From Amia ocellicauda (lineage: Eukaryota > Chordata > Actinopteri > Amiiformes > Amiidae), in NCBI RefSeq assembly GCF_036373705.1, contig NC_089854.1:26648725-26712724 (forward strand): a stretch of 64,000 nucleotides of DNA, written 5' to 3'. The notes under the pieces were generated by a model that saw nothing but the letters and a program-made list of their open reading frames with translations, was not told where the DNA came from and did no database searches. The first letter of the stretch is position 1. Each line of letters begins with the position of its first letter. Shown piece after piece: positions 17,946 through 42,700 of this stretch. The translations under genes and the position numbers were made by a program.

Positions 17946-17981
17946 AAAAAAAAAAAAGAACAAGAAAAAAAAAAAAAAAAA
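17946..17981 (+). repeat. A-rich run
   Basis: Two adenine tracts are broken by an AGAACAAG interruption. It could be the tail of a decayed retroelement, but no body is recognisable upstream. Confidence 0.7.
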
Positions 17982-19166
17982 AGGAAAGCAATACGGATAT
18001 ATTTCCTTACCAAGAAGTGCCCGTTTACTCATGGTCGCGTAAGTATGAAGCATCAAAGTTACAACTTGACCACAATAAACAGAAGACTCTCGAAACTCAT
18101 TGCGGCCACAAAACGAGATGCTGCTATCAAGGCTTACTGGGCAGATCCATCCTCGTCCTTTCCTTTTGTTTCGTTTTAACTTTGTCTCTTCAGCCGCAAG
18201 TTAAACTACCATCACCACCAGCACTTGGTTTCGGCTGAGACCGCAGGGAAGACTGGTCTCTTTCTCCTTCTCCTGCCGATGTCTGCCTCTGGATGGAGAA
18301 AATGCGTGCTTTCCCCTTGCCCTGTTGTTACAGCGCACACTAACCCCTGCCTGCCCGAGGATAAACACTTGGATTCGGATTATTAACCCTGTGCTGGTCG
18401 GTGTGGCAGGGCAAGCGCACCGGCCTTTGAAACTCAGCGCCCTCTGTCTGAAAGTATTGATTGCAAATCCCTTTCTTCAAGACCTGTGGTTTTGGGAATT
18501 GGCGGTCATGGGCTGGGTTTACCCCCTGCACTCAGATAGCCCATGCTCTTTCCAGTACCCTCAGTCAGAAATCCTGGGCACAAATGTGTGTGGTGACAAA
18601 GTTAATTATGCTGCTTCCTGTTGCCTAAGGGTGAATGCAAAACACGACGTATCGAGTGTCTGTCAGCAAGTTGGTGGAAACACAATTAAAAATAAAATAA
18701 AACATTAAACAGGACCATGTGGAAATGCAATAGCTATATATTCATAATATAACATAAAAGCATGTGTGGCAGTCTGAACTTCAGACCAGAGCGCTTTTGT
18801 GCAACATATTGTGGGTGTTGATCCTTGTGGTTGTTTCAATTTCAGGCAATAGTTTGCAAGGTATCACACATCCAATGCATAGTTCTACATAATTAGTTGT
18901 CACTTCCCTTGCATACAACTAGAAAAGTATGCTTGCAACTGTTGCTCACTGTTCCTTAACTGACCAGATCGCAACCGTAACTTCATATCGTTCACTTCTC
19001 CAAATGTTGCCAGATACGTGCTCTTTAATTTACTTCGCTGTGTACAAATGCGCCTGCGTCGGAATGCGTCTTACGTCACCACGCTGGCGGAACGTGCCTG
19101 CTACGTGTTGCCCTGTGCCCCGGATGTGTTTGAGAGCGTTGTGTTTCTGCATAGAAGGAGGAGGAG

Positions 19167-29973
<10,807 letters not shown>

Positions 29974-30139
29974 AGACTTTAAACCAGATGCCTCTCTAAC
30001 GAAACATAAAGGGGGTCTTGAAGGTTTCCCCACCACTGGCCCTATTAGAAAATTAATTCAATTCCCCTGCTGGAGAAAATACACAAACAAAAGACTTTAA
30101 GTGGGAAGAAGAAGCCTGTTACCTAGATTAAGGACTGAG

Positions 30140-30164
30140 AAAAAAAAAAAAAAAAAAAAAAAAA
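30140..30164 (+). repeat. Adenine tract in gps1 3' UTR
   Basis: About 25 adenines lie 166 bases after the gps1 stop, with a second A-run near 30192-30204. There is no AATAAA immediately upstream. It could cause internal oligo-dT priming in cDNA data. Confidence 0.85.
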
Positions 30165-30349
30165 GCCTGATGCTCAAATGAAAAACAAAGTTAAAAAAAA
30201 AAAAACACACATTTTCTCAGCTCTTAAGCTGTAATGTCCCATTGTTCTTTGTAAAAGATGCACTTTCCTTTGTATCTTGTGACAAACCTTGAATACACAC
30301 GTTGAAAAACCTCATAACTGAAGTCCACAGAACAAGCTGATTGATTTTA

Positions 30350-30355
30350 AATAAA
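30350..30355 (+). terminator. gps1: gps1 polyadenylation signal, proximal
   Basis: Canonical AATAAA about 380 bases after the gps1 stop. Confidence 0.55.
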
Positions 30356-30512
30356 TATAAAAGTATAAAAGAATGTCTGAAACCTTGACAGGACTTTCCT
30401 TTTTCATCCATCTTAAGGGTGTGCTTCACATGGCAAAGCAAAAGTGCCAGTGCCAGCCAACCATCCCCGTATTCAAGCTGTTTGTATAAGGAAATATTTA
30501 AGAAGCCTTCCA

Positions 30513-30518
30513 AATAAA
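30513..30518 (+). terminator. gps1: gps1 polyadenylation signal, distal
   Basis: Canonical AATAAA followed by a TG/T-rich stretch (about 30540-30560) that fits a downstream cleavage element. It is the better-supported of the two candidate signals. Confidence 0.6.
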
Positions 30519-33500
30519 GCGTCTGTCTCTTAGGGTAATATTTTGTGTGTTTTATCTTAAACAATTTGAAAGTGTGTTTCTCTGAATTTAGTAGAATTGA
30601 ATTCTCTGGGTATGTATGTTATCTTAACAGGTGTATCAATCCATAACATTACATTATCGTTCAAGCAGCGCACAGTGAGATATATATATATTTTGTTAAA
30701 TATCTACATTAGTGGATATGTTTTAATTTTTATTTTTTCAGGTTTACCTGGTTTGCTTATAATAGGCTGTTACACTTAAAATATCCCCTAAATCTAAAAG
30801 TCCTAGTGCTTCTCTTTTCAGTTGAGTAAAAAGATACTGAAAGTATTTTCCAGATACATTTTTAATCTAATTTTAAACCTGATATTTTAAAGGTGTATTA
30901 TTACTATTAAAAGAAAATAATTATTTGTTGTGACAAACATCAGGATAATCTATTAAATTGGCTGTTAATTTTACAGTTCAGTGTTTTTTAATGTTTAAAA
31001 GATATGTGGAAGAGGCAGATTTGTAGTCGTTCTGTTAATCATCAAGTCTCCTACCGTGGTAAATTTTCTTGTTTCTCATTTAAGGCTTTAATAATACTAA
31101 AATGCTTTGGAAATCTGAGCATTTTATGTTGGTAACTTGTGACTCTTGCCCCACTGCTAGTAATGTAACTGTTAAATGGGAGGGCATAGAGCAGTGTTAT
31201 ACCCTGGTTCTCAATGAAAGAAACTTTGAAAAGTTCAACTATGCAAGACAGATTTAAAGTGACAAAGTAATTAACACTCATTTTTGGGGGGAAATGACAA
31301 ATGTTCTCATCTAAAGCTGAAATTATTAGGAAAGCTCATGGTTGCTGGAGCCTGTCAGCCTGGAATGGAATTATTAAGTGGCAACTAAGGAATCACATTG
31401 GATTTCCAACAACGTTATTGCTTCATGTCTCTGCCTTGCTTTGGCAGATTAGGAACTTGACAGCTGGAACATTTGTACCCTTCTTTCTGAGGAAAGGCAG
31501 AAAGGTGCTAGTGTGGTTAATAGCTGTGATCATTGATTTGAATGGCAAAGATTCAATTAATTAAATAAAGGAGGTCTACCTGCATGTTGTCCACCCTCTG
31601 GCAGCTATAATTAACTTGACTAAAAAAAAAATAGGTCTGTATCTACCTGGGTTAACTAATTATAAGTGTGAACCAAAGGCCAATCTTGGTGTAGACACCG
31701 TGGTGGGAGCGTAGATCAAGTGGACGGTTTGGTTTAAATTTGTCAGCTACACTTCTTAAGGAGGCTTCTGTTTGAGGTTGCTTGGACTTGAATTTACTAC
31801 TACTTCTGGGCTCAGGGTAAGGACAACAAACCCCTAATGAAGGTCATGGAAAGAAAAATATATATAATCATAGAAAGCTGGTTATAGTTAGGTTTGTAGA
31901 ACAGTTATTAAAACCAAAACTTGTGGACTGTTTTATTTTGAAATTACAAAGTACGAGTTAATGAACTGTGGTTCAGAACATGTAATTACTGTGGGAACAA
32001 CATGACAGAAAATCATGCCTCCAAAAATGCCGATTGTAAGGTTTAGGGGTGTAGAAATGTTAATTTCAGTGGCATAGGTATCTGCTTCTGCCCCCATATG
32101 TGCACATCCAGTCACAGGCTTTCCACTCTATGATAAATTGTTGTAGAAGTAATAATAATGCATAAATGAGGTTTGCACTGTCCATACCTATGCTATCTAG
32201 CACCCCTCAGCCAAGGAATTGGAATATTAATAATGTGAAATAAAATATGGGTTTATGGGGCTTTAAAACTGATATGGGAAATGTTACCCTCCAGCACAAG
32301 AAATAAGAGGGTAAGCATTACATATAGGGAATGGACAGAGCACAAGTATCCAGGAGGACATTTGGTATGTATAATGCAAAAATTGGAGGAAGACTTAGTT
32401 ATGGGAATGGAGAAATAAAGATCCTGTGAGATACAAAGCCTGCGTGTAGAGTTAGAATCATCAACATCATCAAGATCCTGCAAAGCATCTTTATATTAAC
32501 CTGTATGTGCTTTGAATAATGCATGTCATGAAGAGCCTTTTAAATGATTGACTGGAAGCACAATTTATTCAGAGGACTGATTCTTTATTCAAGTATGCCC
32601 TGGAGAGAGTAATTAGGAAATCCCTCAAACAGGCTCCCTGGAAATAGGTAGCAGGGTGTTTTTTAAGGCAATTAAATGCAGGCATTGGTTACAGCTTGCA
32701 TAATACATCACAGTGGCAAAAATCAATCATTGAAGGCAGAAAAATTAAGTTCTATTGTAATGTGATAGTCAAGAAGTTAAATCCTAATATGGTTGATCAT
32801 TCCTTCTAGCAACAGCAAGTTATCTAAGACCTGACATGAGCATGATTGCAAACAATGAGCAACAGTCCCCTCTAAACCCCTCTGTACAATAACTCCAAGA
32901 GAGAGAGAGGGAGAGGGAAAGAAAGAGGAGAGGCCAATAATATACAATTTAAATTCCCAGTATTTGTAGCATTGAAAAGTACAGAGACAATACATTGAGC
33001 ATACCTTAACACCTAAATAATATTCATAATCAATGTTGAGTTCTTCTGCAACATCTTAAACAGGTGGCAAAATGCAGAGGATAAAATTACCATTGACAAT
33101 TTTGAAAAACAACTTGTATGATTTATTTTGCAGTTTATTTTACATTTTTTGTAATACTATCACTTATTCATATTATTCCCTAAATACGCCTACTTCTTCT
33201 ACACCTTCATGCTATCACAAATAGTAATCTGGATATGGACATAAAATAATACATATGCAATAATATATCACACACAGAGAGTCTAGTTTTATCATCCCAC
33301 TATAAACTTTTTATACAAGCTAAATGGTTCAGCCTCTGTTGATGATGTAGTATTAGCATGGTGTCGTCACCACATTGCTTTGAGCATGCGACAGTATCAA
33401 CGTTGTTAAACGTGGGTTTGTGTACTATAAGTATCGAAAGATATTTATCTGCGAAAGAACTGCGTGGTTAAAAAAATAATAATCTTTCTCAGTCATGCGC

Positions 33501-34552
33501 TTATGTGGATTGATGTAGTTTTTTCAAGACGTGAAACGATTGAAACTGAAATAATCAGTATTTACATAGCCAAAGATGTAAGCTTTTAGCTCAATATAAA
33601 GTCCATGGGCATTCACATTTGTGGTTTGAAATATTTTATTTAATTTTCTTCCACGGATATATTTTTCAATATGCTCTTATGTCAATTTTCCTGACTAGTT
33701 TATTTCAATGTATTTAGCAAAAGGCCATAAAGCTTTATTTGCTGGTGAATTAAGCAAACTGTCATATTGTATGTCTTAAAAGCAGCTACTTTCCTGCCTA
33801 CTCCTTTTATTTAGCCATGTTATTGATTAGTCACTGTAGAAATTCTGACTCAGTGAACCCTTAAAAAAGAAAGTTAAAAATGATTAACCTAAGCTAGCCA
33901 AATCAATGCTGTCAGCTCCTGGAAAATGTGCATGTTTTGTTGTTGTTAGTCTCTGTAAGGGGAATGAAAGGACATGAAATTAACCTGATTTGTTAAACTA
34001 GTTTAAAGCAAACCTACGCACTGTAGCCAAACACATCACATCCATACATTAATATAGTGTAACTCTCAAGTGAAGCCTACCCAAACCCCATGGAATTGTA
34101 TGTATAAGTGTAGGATGACAAATAAATGGTGCTTCTATTTTGATTGTTGTACTCAATCAAAAAAATGACTTCAAATCATGTTTCCTTAACAAATCATTCA
34201 TGATTACTTGTTCGTAAGAGTTAAGATCTTGTAGTTTGGAGCTGTGGTATTTCTGTACAGAAATGTGGGCAGGGAGTTGGAATGGAACATATCAGAAGTT
34301 CATTCTGATCCCCAGAGCATCAGTGCTCACCATGTAGACACCCATTGGAACTATAGATCAATGACACGGTGAAAAGCTTTTAGGATTTTTCACATGCTGA
34401 GTGTTTCGGGGTGAAGAGAAATAACACAGAGAGACAGAGAGAGAGCTCTTCTACACATTTCTGCAGAATTCAAAGTTAATTTTCCTTTACATTGTAGACA
34501 TAATTTGTAGGTCTTGCATTATCCCATATAAAATTAATATAAGCTATCTGTC

Positions 34553-34577
34553 GTGACCCTCACCAGGATAAGCAGGT
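34553..34577 (+). mobile_element. 3' fragment of a V-SINE-like element
   Basis: GACCCTCACCAGGATAAG is shared exactly with the 3' part of the full SINE at 42836-43184. Sequence on either side does not match, so this is a short decayed remnant. Very short matches can arise by chance, but this 18-mer match is unlikely to. Confidence 0.5.
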
Positions 34578-35106
34578 GAGAAACGATATAGGTTAACCTC
34601 CCGTTGGAGTCCACACAGTCCCATATCTACTCAGGGAAGAAGAGAGACTTTAGGGTTTGGTTATTGACTTCAGTTTCGAACACTTGTGATGAATGCTCTG
34701 AATACATGAACAAAGTTGTGTTGCAAGAAAACAAACATGAAGTATTTCCTCTTGACTGTTCCACCTCAGTCTTTGTTATCCTCCTCGTCCTCAAGCTGAC
34801 CTGTGATGGGTGTCAATGATGCTTGGGAACCTGAAGATCTGTTGTGAGTACAATGTTGTTCTTACTGTTGTTCCTTTGCTCATTTCTTATTCATTGCATA
34901 TCCAGTTATATAGGTGCAGCCATTGGGTCGGCCCTTGCTCGAGTGACCAGCTATTCCAGCATGAATAAAATGTGAGAACATGGTTCCTGTTTTTGCTTAG
35001 GTTATTTCCATTGCCCTGTATGGGATGCTTGTAGTGGTTTGGGTTTCCAAATTCTCCCTCAAGTTTATTTCAGTTAAGATTAGCTCCAAATTCTATACTT
35101 TGTATT

Positions 35107-35165
35107 GCACTTATGTTGTAAATCGCCCTGGATAATAATAAAATAAAATAATAATAAAATAAAAA

Positions 35166-35212
<47 letters not shown>
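35107..35212 (+). mobile_element. Retroelement tail (L2/SINE type) with AAT run
   Basis: The motif TGTAAATCGCCCTGGATAA, followed by A/T-rich simple repeats (AATAA, then AAT units to 35212), resembles the conserved 3' tail of fish L2-clade LINEs and the SINEs that use their machinery. Only the tail is recognisable. Family assignment is from memory of the motif. Confidence 0.5.
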
Positions 35213-35213
<1 letters not shown>

Positions 35214-36202
35214 TTCTTTACCCACATTCTACTCTGATGACTATTTCCAGGTTCATCCCCCAGTGACTTTGAGTCCCTTTCATGTTCTCCAGGTAGTCAG
35301 AATAATATGAAGCAAAAACTTTGCCGATGAACAGGAACGTCTGATGTAATTATTTAATTAGCAAGGAGAAAATGAGGCATCTGCCTCCTCAATACAAATC
35401 TGGGATTATTAAGGTTGAGATTGATTAGTGCCTGACTGAGATCCTTGGATGTAGGGCTGCTGTCCAGCCTCCTCTTCCTCCCTGTCTTTTATTTTTACAC
35501 AGTGTCGATGTAAGAGACATGTCAAGTGGCCATTAGAAAGAATGTCATGTCATATGTGTGTAGTTATAGATATGTGTTTCTGGAGAAAGCAGTGTTCAAG
35601 TCTTTTGAGCAAGGTTGTCAATGGAGATTTACTATCAGAAGTGAGTATTGCTTTATATACTGAAGCAACAAGGCTGTGTACTGCGTGACGTAGAGCACAG
35701 ACGCTGAGAAACAGTGGTCATGTATACAATCATATTCTCTACCTATACATAAACGTACCTTATTTATTTTAGATTCCTCTTTATTTGAGAAAGCAGGAGT
35801 GAAGATCAAAATTCTGCAGATATCTCCCCAGAATCTCTGTTATCTAGTCTTATCTAGGAAGATTAAATTGTACTTTTCACCAGGAAGGTATGCACCTGGA
35901 CTGCTAAAGAAAAGTCTTGGAGTGAGATTTTTTTAATTATAAAAACGTCTATTAACAGAAGTATTTTCAAGATAAACCCTCAGTTTATTCTACCATGGCA
36001 TTTTTGATACATTTCTCTCAGGTTATAAAAAATTTAATTCTAGGGAAAGGAACTGTTTAACTTTTCTGCCATTAAAAATTGTACAAACTGCAAAATGTAA
36101 AAATGTATGTAAAACATTCATTTGTATAATCTCTCCCTTGTGAAGGAGGACTCGGTTCTCATTTTTCAATCCAGTTCATCTCATCTCTGCAAACTCATTT
36201 AC

Positions 36203-36283
36203 ATGCTAATGCAAAGGCTTTATGATTAAGCTCGTTAGAGGCTGTCTGAGATTTTAACAAATAATTTTGCATGGGAACAATAG
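36203..36283. promoter_or_regulatory. Candidate SOX/POU enhancer core
   Basis: ATGCTAATGCAAAG (36203-36216) carries two overlapping octamer-like POU sites. At 36265-36283 the minus strand reads CTATTGTT, a 3-base spacer, then ATGCAAAA, which is a SOX site plus a POU site in composite arrangement. Flanking DNA is rich in TAAT/ATTA cores. Function is inferred from motifs only. Confidence 0.35.
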
Positions 36284-39200
36284 CATTCACAGCTGCAGTG
36301 CTAATGCTGTTACAAATGCATCAATCAGTGCAACAGATGCCAGTTGTGTCTGAAACACATTTTGTTAGTCATTTATCAGGAATCAGCTGCAGAACAGAAA
36401 GTTCCTGTTAGTGATAGAAAATAGACTAACAGAACAGCCCGTGTTTAACAGTGAAGGCAGGGAAGCTCCCTTCATTTTCATGTTTTTCTGCAAGTTTTTC
36501 TTTTCTAGTAGTCAAGCTTGTTAAGGGAAGGGGATAGATCTTCCGGGGAAATGCTGAGACTTGCAGGCTCTAGCAGAGTTGTATAATTGTCTAGGACTAG
36601 GTAAAATAACTGTCTAGGTTGCACAGGTCCTTCTGGCTGGTGTGTCTGGCCTGGCAGAGATGGTGTTTGAGAGCTGTAGACACTGTGCACTATAACCACA
36701 AGTGGGAGTGGGATCGTGTTTCAGGTGGCTTATTTTTTGAGGTCTTGCAGAAATACCACTTCAGTGAGCCAAGATGGAGGAGCTTGGGAGCCTCTTGTTC
36801 AGGTAGCATGTTGTCACTTTTCATTGCATCCAGCTCCAGCAAGTGCGAAAATGTGAGAGAAGCACTGGGGACTTGGTACTTCTCTCAAACACTTGGTAGC
36901 ATAGTGGAAACGGATGATTGAACAGAAATGGCTTGAAAGTGGCTTTTTGAAAAGGCCCATTTCCTCAACTTTATTCCACCAAGTAGTTCATAGGAGTGAG
37001 TACTGGTAAGGGTTTGTGTCACATAACACTAAGTACCTTGCTTGGTGCATTAGCTGTAAATACATTATAGAGAGTATTTACAGCTGTCATGCCATTAGGA
37101 AGACACCGTCACACTTGTTGTCATGTACTGCAGCTAAAGCACACCGGCACTGATGAGTCAAATGCTCAAGAATTAAGGTGGAAGAAGATCAAAGGCCAGG
37201 TTTGGCTTTGGAAATTAAATAATTATCTACGCTTTTGTTGCTGCTGTTTATCTTTTTCTTTTTTTCTCTTTTCATCAAGTAATTCAGCTATAAGAAGTTG
37301 AAAATGGATGGTTGTATAAGATGGGTTGCCATGACAACCTTTCTTGTCCAAAAATAACGTCAGCTGAAATATCCTTCTGCCCTCCCTTATTACAGTGTAG
37401 GGATCTTGACGAGAAGAAAAAAAACATGATGTATTTTAAGGCATATTACTCAGCAGTGAAGTATCCCCCTTCCAACACTATGACACTTTAAAAGAAAAAA
37501 AAACTTTGTCAGAGTCCATATTTGTTTGTATTTCCTTATACAGCTGGGGGTGGTCTTTGTCATTGTAGAGATGTTTATTGCAGTTAAAGCTAAATCTTAC
37601 AGTTCATATACTCACACAAAAATGTTGCAAAAAGACCCAAGAAATATTCTTAATTTGGAAAATGAGGGCCCAAGTTAGAATCACATTTTACACTATTCGT
37701 TGTATTTTTATTATGTCCAGTATTATTGTATCTCCAGTAAATCAGGAACTAATGAAAGTAGACCAAAATTAAAATGATACATTCCGAAGTATTATTTTTG
37801 GTTGGTGTAGTATTAGGTGTGGTCTGTGGTCAGGGATTATGTGACAGTTGCTGCTAGAGACAGTGTTCAGGTTGGTTTGATTACGATAACAATTGAATGT
37901 AAGATTGCTGTTTGCCTTATATGTAGTTTGGGGTTGGTTAAGAATTCATTTTCAGAGTATAATATAATATTATGTTTTTAGATTAAGCTGGTAAAAGTGA
38001 GTAGGTGTTGTATAGGTCTCTTGGTGTGAGCGTTAATAATTACATTTCAGTTGTGAAAGCTAGCTTTGGAAAACTGGAGGTTGAACTAACCTTTTTTAAT
38101 TATTTTTAAATATTAATAGTTATTTATTTTGTAAATATTGATGTTAATGCATCTTCAGAGTGACTGTGTTCAGTGCCACTTCAGTTGTTCAAAGGGAGAG
38201 GACCACTTTGCATAATGCAGTGGTTATATTGACTTAATTTCTCACTTTGTTTGAAGCCTTTGAACGACAGCTGTATTTTTTTTAGGGGGACTTGTATTTA
38301 TTACCTATAATTGTACTGCTCATGACAGCCTGTTACTTATGAATGATCTTTTCAAACACTAAAAGCATATGATCTGTAAAAGAGAAAATATGGTAGCTGG
38401 GTGACCAGACATGTTTTATTATGCTTCGAAGGAATCCGATAGGTTTTCGTACAACTTGTTTTTCCTTCTTGTTCTTGATGGGCTGACAGTGTACATTTCT
38501 TTAGCATACACATTGAAGAATGATGGCATTTAATTAAAGTTGTTTATCTCATATATTACTTAATTCAGTCTGTTAGTTAATATTCTGGTGTTGCTCATTG
38601 TTTGCTACATTACTTATTAAATGGGAGCTGTCCATCACTGTATACAGCTGTAAGGGCTTTAGTATATTCCTAAAACAAGTGCTATGAATAGGCTGACTGA
38701 TGTATTGATATAGAACAATGACTTAATGAACTCAACCAGCAGTTTCACATCATGGATATTTACATAATTATAACAAGAAGTAACTCTGGGGGGCTTCGTG
38801 TAGTGAATGCCATAGTTAATACTAAGTATATAAAACAATGCCTGTCACTCTGGTTTCTTCCAGGTTGTTCTGTGCTTTTGTTGTGTTTTAATTTGAGTTG
38901 TACAAGCCTTGTGTTCATAAAACATTTAGAAGTGAAGCTATTTCAAACCAGAACAGGTGTTTGTACCTGAAACATTAAAAAAATGAGAATATAATTATTC
39001 TTTGATACTTAACTGGCCAGTATCAAAACGAAACACAGCCTAGCAAACTCTCGACAGGGATTTACATTTTGTTTTTTATAACTTGTGGATTAAATTTCTT
39101 CAATATTTTTAAGAAACTCTATCTCAACAAGCAGGTGTCAAAACACCAGAGTAAAGGCTCAATCAATCATTGATGACACGCAATTATAGAAGAGCATTGT

Positions 39201-39560
39201 CAAAAAATCTACCACAAATATATCAAACATGTGTTTGTCTTTTAATTTGTGTTAAAATACAAACACAGATTGATGTTGTATATTTTATAACCCAGATTAT
39301 TCTATTGGATTCCATCTACAGCGTCCAATGTTCTGCATGGTTCCCCTGCGAGAACAAAGACCTGCTGCTATCTTTGTAAGTAATCATTATTTGGTTCTTT
39401 CTTTGTTTTCCTTCTACGCTCTGTGTATTGATCTTCTATTGACCATGTACAGGCAGAATTATTTGTAATCTAATAATAATCCAGCCGAATCATGAGGAAA
39501 AAAGAATAGAAATCTGGGGCACTGAATTTATAATTTATAGGTTGTATATTATAAATGCTA

Positions 39561-39735
39561 AAGCAGGGGTGTCAGTCCTAGTCCTGGATGATCTATTCTG
39601 GCTTCCTGTCTGTTTCGATTGCTCAGGCGAATTGAATTCTTTCATTGAAGCCCTTGATTGATTAGACCCACCTATTACTTTCCATCCTTAAAAAGATGTG
39701 GTCAAAAATTAGCATTAACACTAATGTCTTGTATC
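39561..39735 (+). repeat. Degenerate dispersed fish repeat
   Basis: The segment opening CAGGGGTGTCAGTCCTAGTC, then CCTGGATGATCT, resembles a repeat widespread in fish genomes whose usual form reads roughly 'ggtccaatcctggtcctggag'. It is too diverged to set ends or find a target duplication. The class is uncertain. Confidence 0.35.
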
Positions 39736-42700
39736 AGAACTCCCTCAATTTGAGTGTTTCACTTCAGTGAGCTTGGGTCCGATCCGATTTTTTTTTCTTA
39801 ATACAACTAGTCCCAGGTGTCCGAGATCTAAGCAAAATAAACCAAGTTCACAATGGGAGTTTGGCAAACAATGCAATGCTTATCAGTGATTGTACCTCTT
39901 AAATTCATGCAGTATTAACTGCAACTAAGGCAGCTAGGTGGAAAAAAATACATTTTATTAAACAAGTCCATGACAGATAAAAGAGGTTTCTATAATCTTG
40001 AAAACAGTACACCTAAAGTATGAAATTTCTGAAAACAAGGACAGAGTTGTTTAATAGGTAATTAAGGAAACTGTTTAATTAACAAACACAAGATACAGGC
40101 AGAACAGGGCTTATATAAAGGCCTTTTGCCACAATAGACCTGAATAGTGAGACAGCTGTATGGAATCTGTGAATAACAGAGGAATATTGTACTATCCTTC
40201 CATGTGAAAAGGGACAATGACAATATCATATTTTACATTTTTGGATAGATTGTTTTCACTTGGCTCTCTGTCTCAAATCATATTGAACGCGGTAACCATT
40301 CAAGTAATTTTCTGATTTTGGCAGCTAGGGTAGCATTTTCTTGTGAGTCATCCCAGACAGTTTGTCAATATTGTTTCCATATGTGAGAGTTTGGAGCCTG
40401 AGTATTTCCCACTAGAAATATTGTGTGTCAGTGTTAGAAATAGGAGAATAGGCTATTTTGGGGTATGGGAAAGTCTCTGCCCACAACTGGGGAGAGGGCA
40501 AGAAAAACAAAGATTCCAGTTCATAGTTATGCTTTGTGTGAATGTGGTCTGCAGTAGTATACTTGGCTTGCTTTTTCATAAATCAAATGGAAAGGCATGG
40601 AAAGCTCCTTATTCTGAGAGCTGCTCTAAAATACATTGTTCCTGTATTAGTGTTGGCCATATTATTTAATGTACAGACTTCTCAAGTAAAGTGACTGAAA
40701 AGACTTGTGAGAGTATAGTTGGTTCCCCTGACTCTTGTGTGAATGAGGGGCCACCAAGTGGCCCCCTGGAGCACATTAGGATAACACAGGTTGTTTTGAA
40801 CTGATCACCTGACTCAGTATATAAGGAAGTAGGTAAACAAGCCATGTTGAACAAGGAGGGTGGCTGGAGAGCATTTGAAAGGAACAAGAGAGAGAGTGCA
40901 GATTTGAAAGAAAACCTGGCTATTTAACTAACTAGAAGGATGACCATGTTTTGTCTTTGGACTGGATGAGATCCCTGCGTCTGGTAGAGACCCCTTTGAT
41001 TGCGGATTTGGAAATCATGACGATTCCAATTGGTTTGTGTTGGTAGCAGTCTAACTGCTTGGTGATATCTAAACAGTCAAGCGCAGCTTGTGCTCTGACA
41101 GAGCAAGCATTTATTTTCCCCTTCTTTATTTTTGTTTACAATGGAGACACCATGTTGTGTTTAAGCCGTATTAAAGGGCTTCGCACAGGCACTTCTTGTG
41201 TCTGAGTCAAATGAGCCACTGAGCCACATTTTTTTTCTTCTTAAGAAATATCTAAAATGTTTCTTTGAGAACAGCTTAGCTGAAATGAGAAGTGTTCATG
41301 GCAGCCTTCTTCTGGTGATAGTTGACAGCTGACTGAAAGCTAAAGCTTAGTGAAGACATCAGTCCCTTGCACAGTGTGTCCCTATAATTCTCTTCAGCAT
41401 CTGTTTAGGAGGCAGACGGAGTGTAATTTGGGTTGGCAAGGTTATTAAAATATCAGCTTTTACCACTTTGTGGCTCATATCCAAGCAATTCCTATTCTAA
41501 TCTTAAGAGGGGTGGGCGGGACTTGGGTTTAATTAAATGTATTCACTGAAAAGAAAACTGAATTGCTTTTTCTGTTAAAGCAGCAATTTACAGTTCAGAG
41601 GGGTCTCTCCATAGAGCTCTATTATTGGTAATTATTAATGGCATTGATCTGTGTCAGTAAAGGCGAAGATAGGGAACCATTACCAAGAGGGTTGGGTTTC
41701 ATCTCCACCCCTGAAAGCCCTTCAGAATAACTAGATTTCTAGTTAATGAAGGTTATTCTTGTTGTGGCCTTGTAAAACATCCAGATGAAAATTATGAGGT
41801 GTGATTGCTTCCTCTGTTGTTTTGTCTTGTTTTGTCCTTTTGTGATTTGTAATAGCAGTGGTGTTTCACAGCTCGTTTTAATGTCAGAAAACATGTGCCT
41901 GAATAGAAGTGAGGCTTGGGAACTGGATCTAAATAGGTGTGAATCAAAAGCACAGATAAAGCTCAACTGCAGCTGTTGTCATGGAATGGTTGTAATGTAT
42001 AGTGGTTTTTGAATCTGATAAATCATTCAGTGCTTTTCCAGCCATCATTGCCCAGAATCGGGAAAGTGCTCCTTGGCACGTCGAGAACATATATGTTTTC
42101 ATAAGCTGTTGCTACTTCGAGGCAGGTCGGCTTGATTGTAAGCCTCTGAAAGAAAGGTCAGTTTGTGTTGAATGCTTTGTTTCCTGGACCCATTTTAGCA
42201 CACCCACGCAAAAAGAGCAATGTGTGAAACGGAAGGAAATCTAATTCATTTCCCTTGGTTCGTAAATGTCCTACTGCAGGTCAGAAAATGAATTAAATGC
42301 ATGTTTTTTTTTTTTTTTTTGCTGTGGAAAAAGTGATGGCAATCAAATACAGAGACTCTTATTTTCATCCTGACACACTTGCTTACATTTCAGTGTTGTT
42401 TTTCCCTCTCACTATCCTATCTCTCAGTAAAACTTTGCTTGTTTGTAGGGATTGTGAAATTAATTTCCTATCCCTCTTTCAATAATCAGCATGCTTGAGG
42501 TCAAATCAGAAGACTGTAGATCCTTTTCTGGCGCTTCTCGATTCATCCTGTTTAGGGGTAAAAACGGTTTGAAAGATAAATAGCAGGTGGTGGTTCTTGG
42601 AGATGCAACAAATTAATTCCGTTTGCATAATTTTTTTTTACCAATACCAAAATTAATCTACTACTTTTTTTAATAGATCTTGTATTTCAAAATGATTATG

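Larger units (their letters stand above)
15537..19039. other. Divergent intergenic interval rfng-gps1
   Basis: This separates the minus-strand rfng start from the plus-strand gps1 promoter. A GC-rich segment just upstream of rfng (about 15537-15600) is the likely rfng 5' UTR or promoter. The rest has a GT/GA microsatellite and an A-rich run. I see no additional gene; frames such as 18325-18708 have no recognisable domain or splice context. Confidence 0.5.

Noticed and set aside
39321-39371. Exon-like segment flanked by CTACAG and GTAAGT
   Set aside because: At 51 bases it is open in two frames, has no partner exon, and splice-like hexamers are common in 20 kb of desert.
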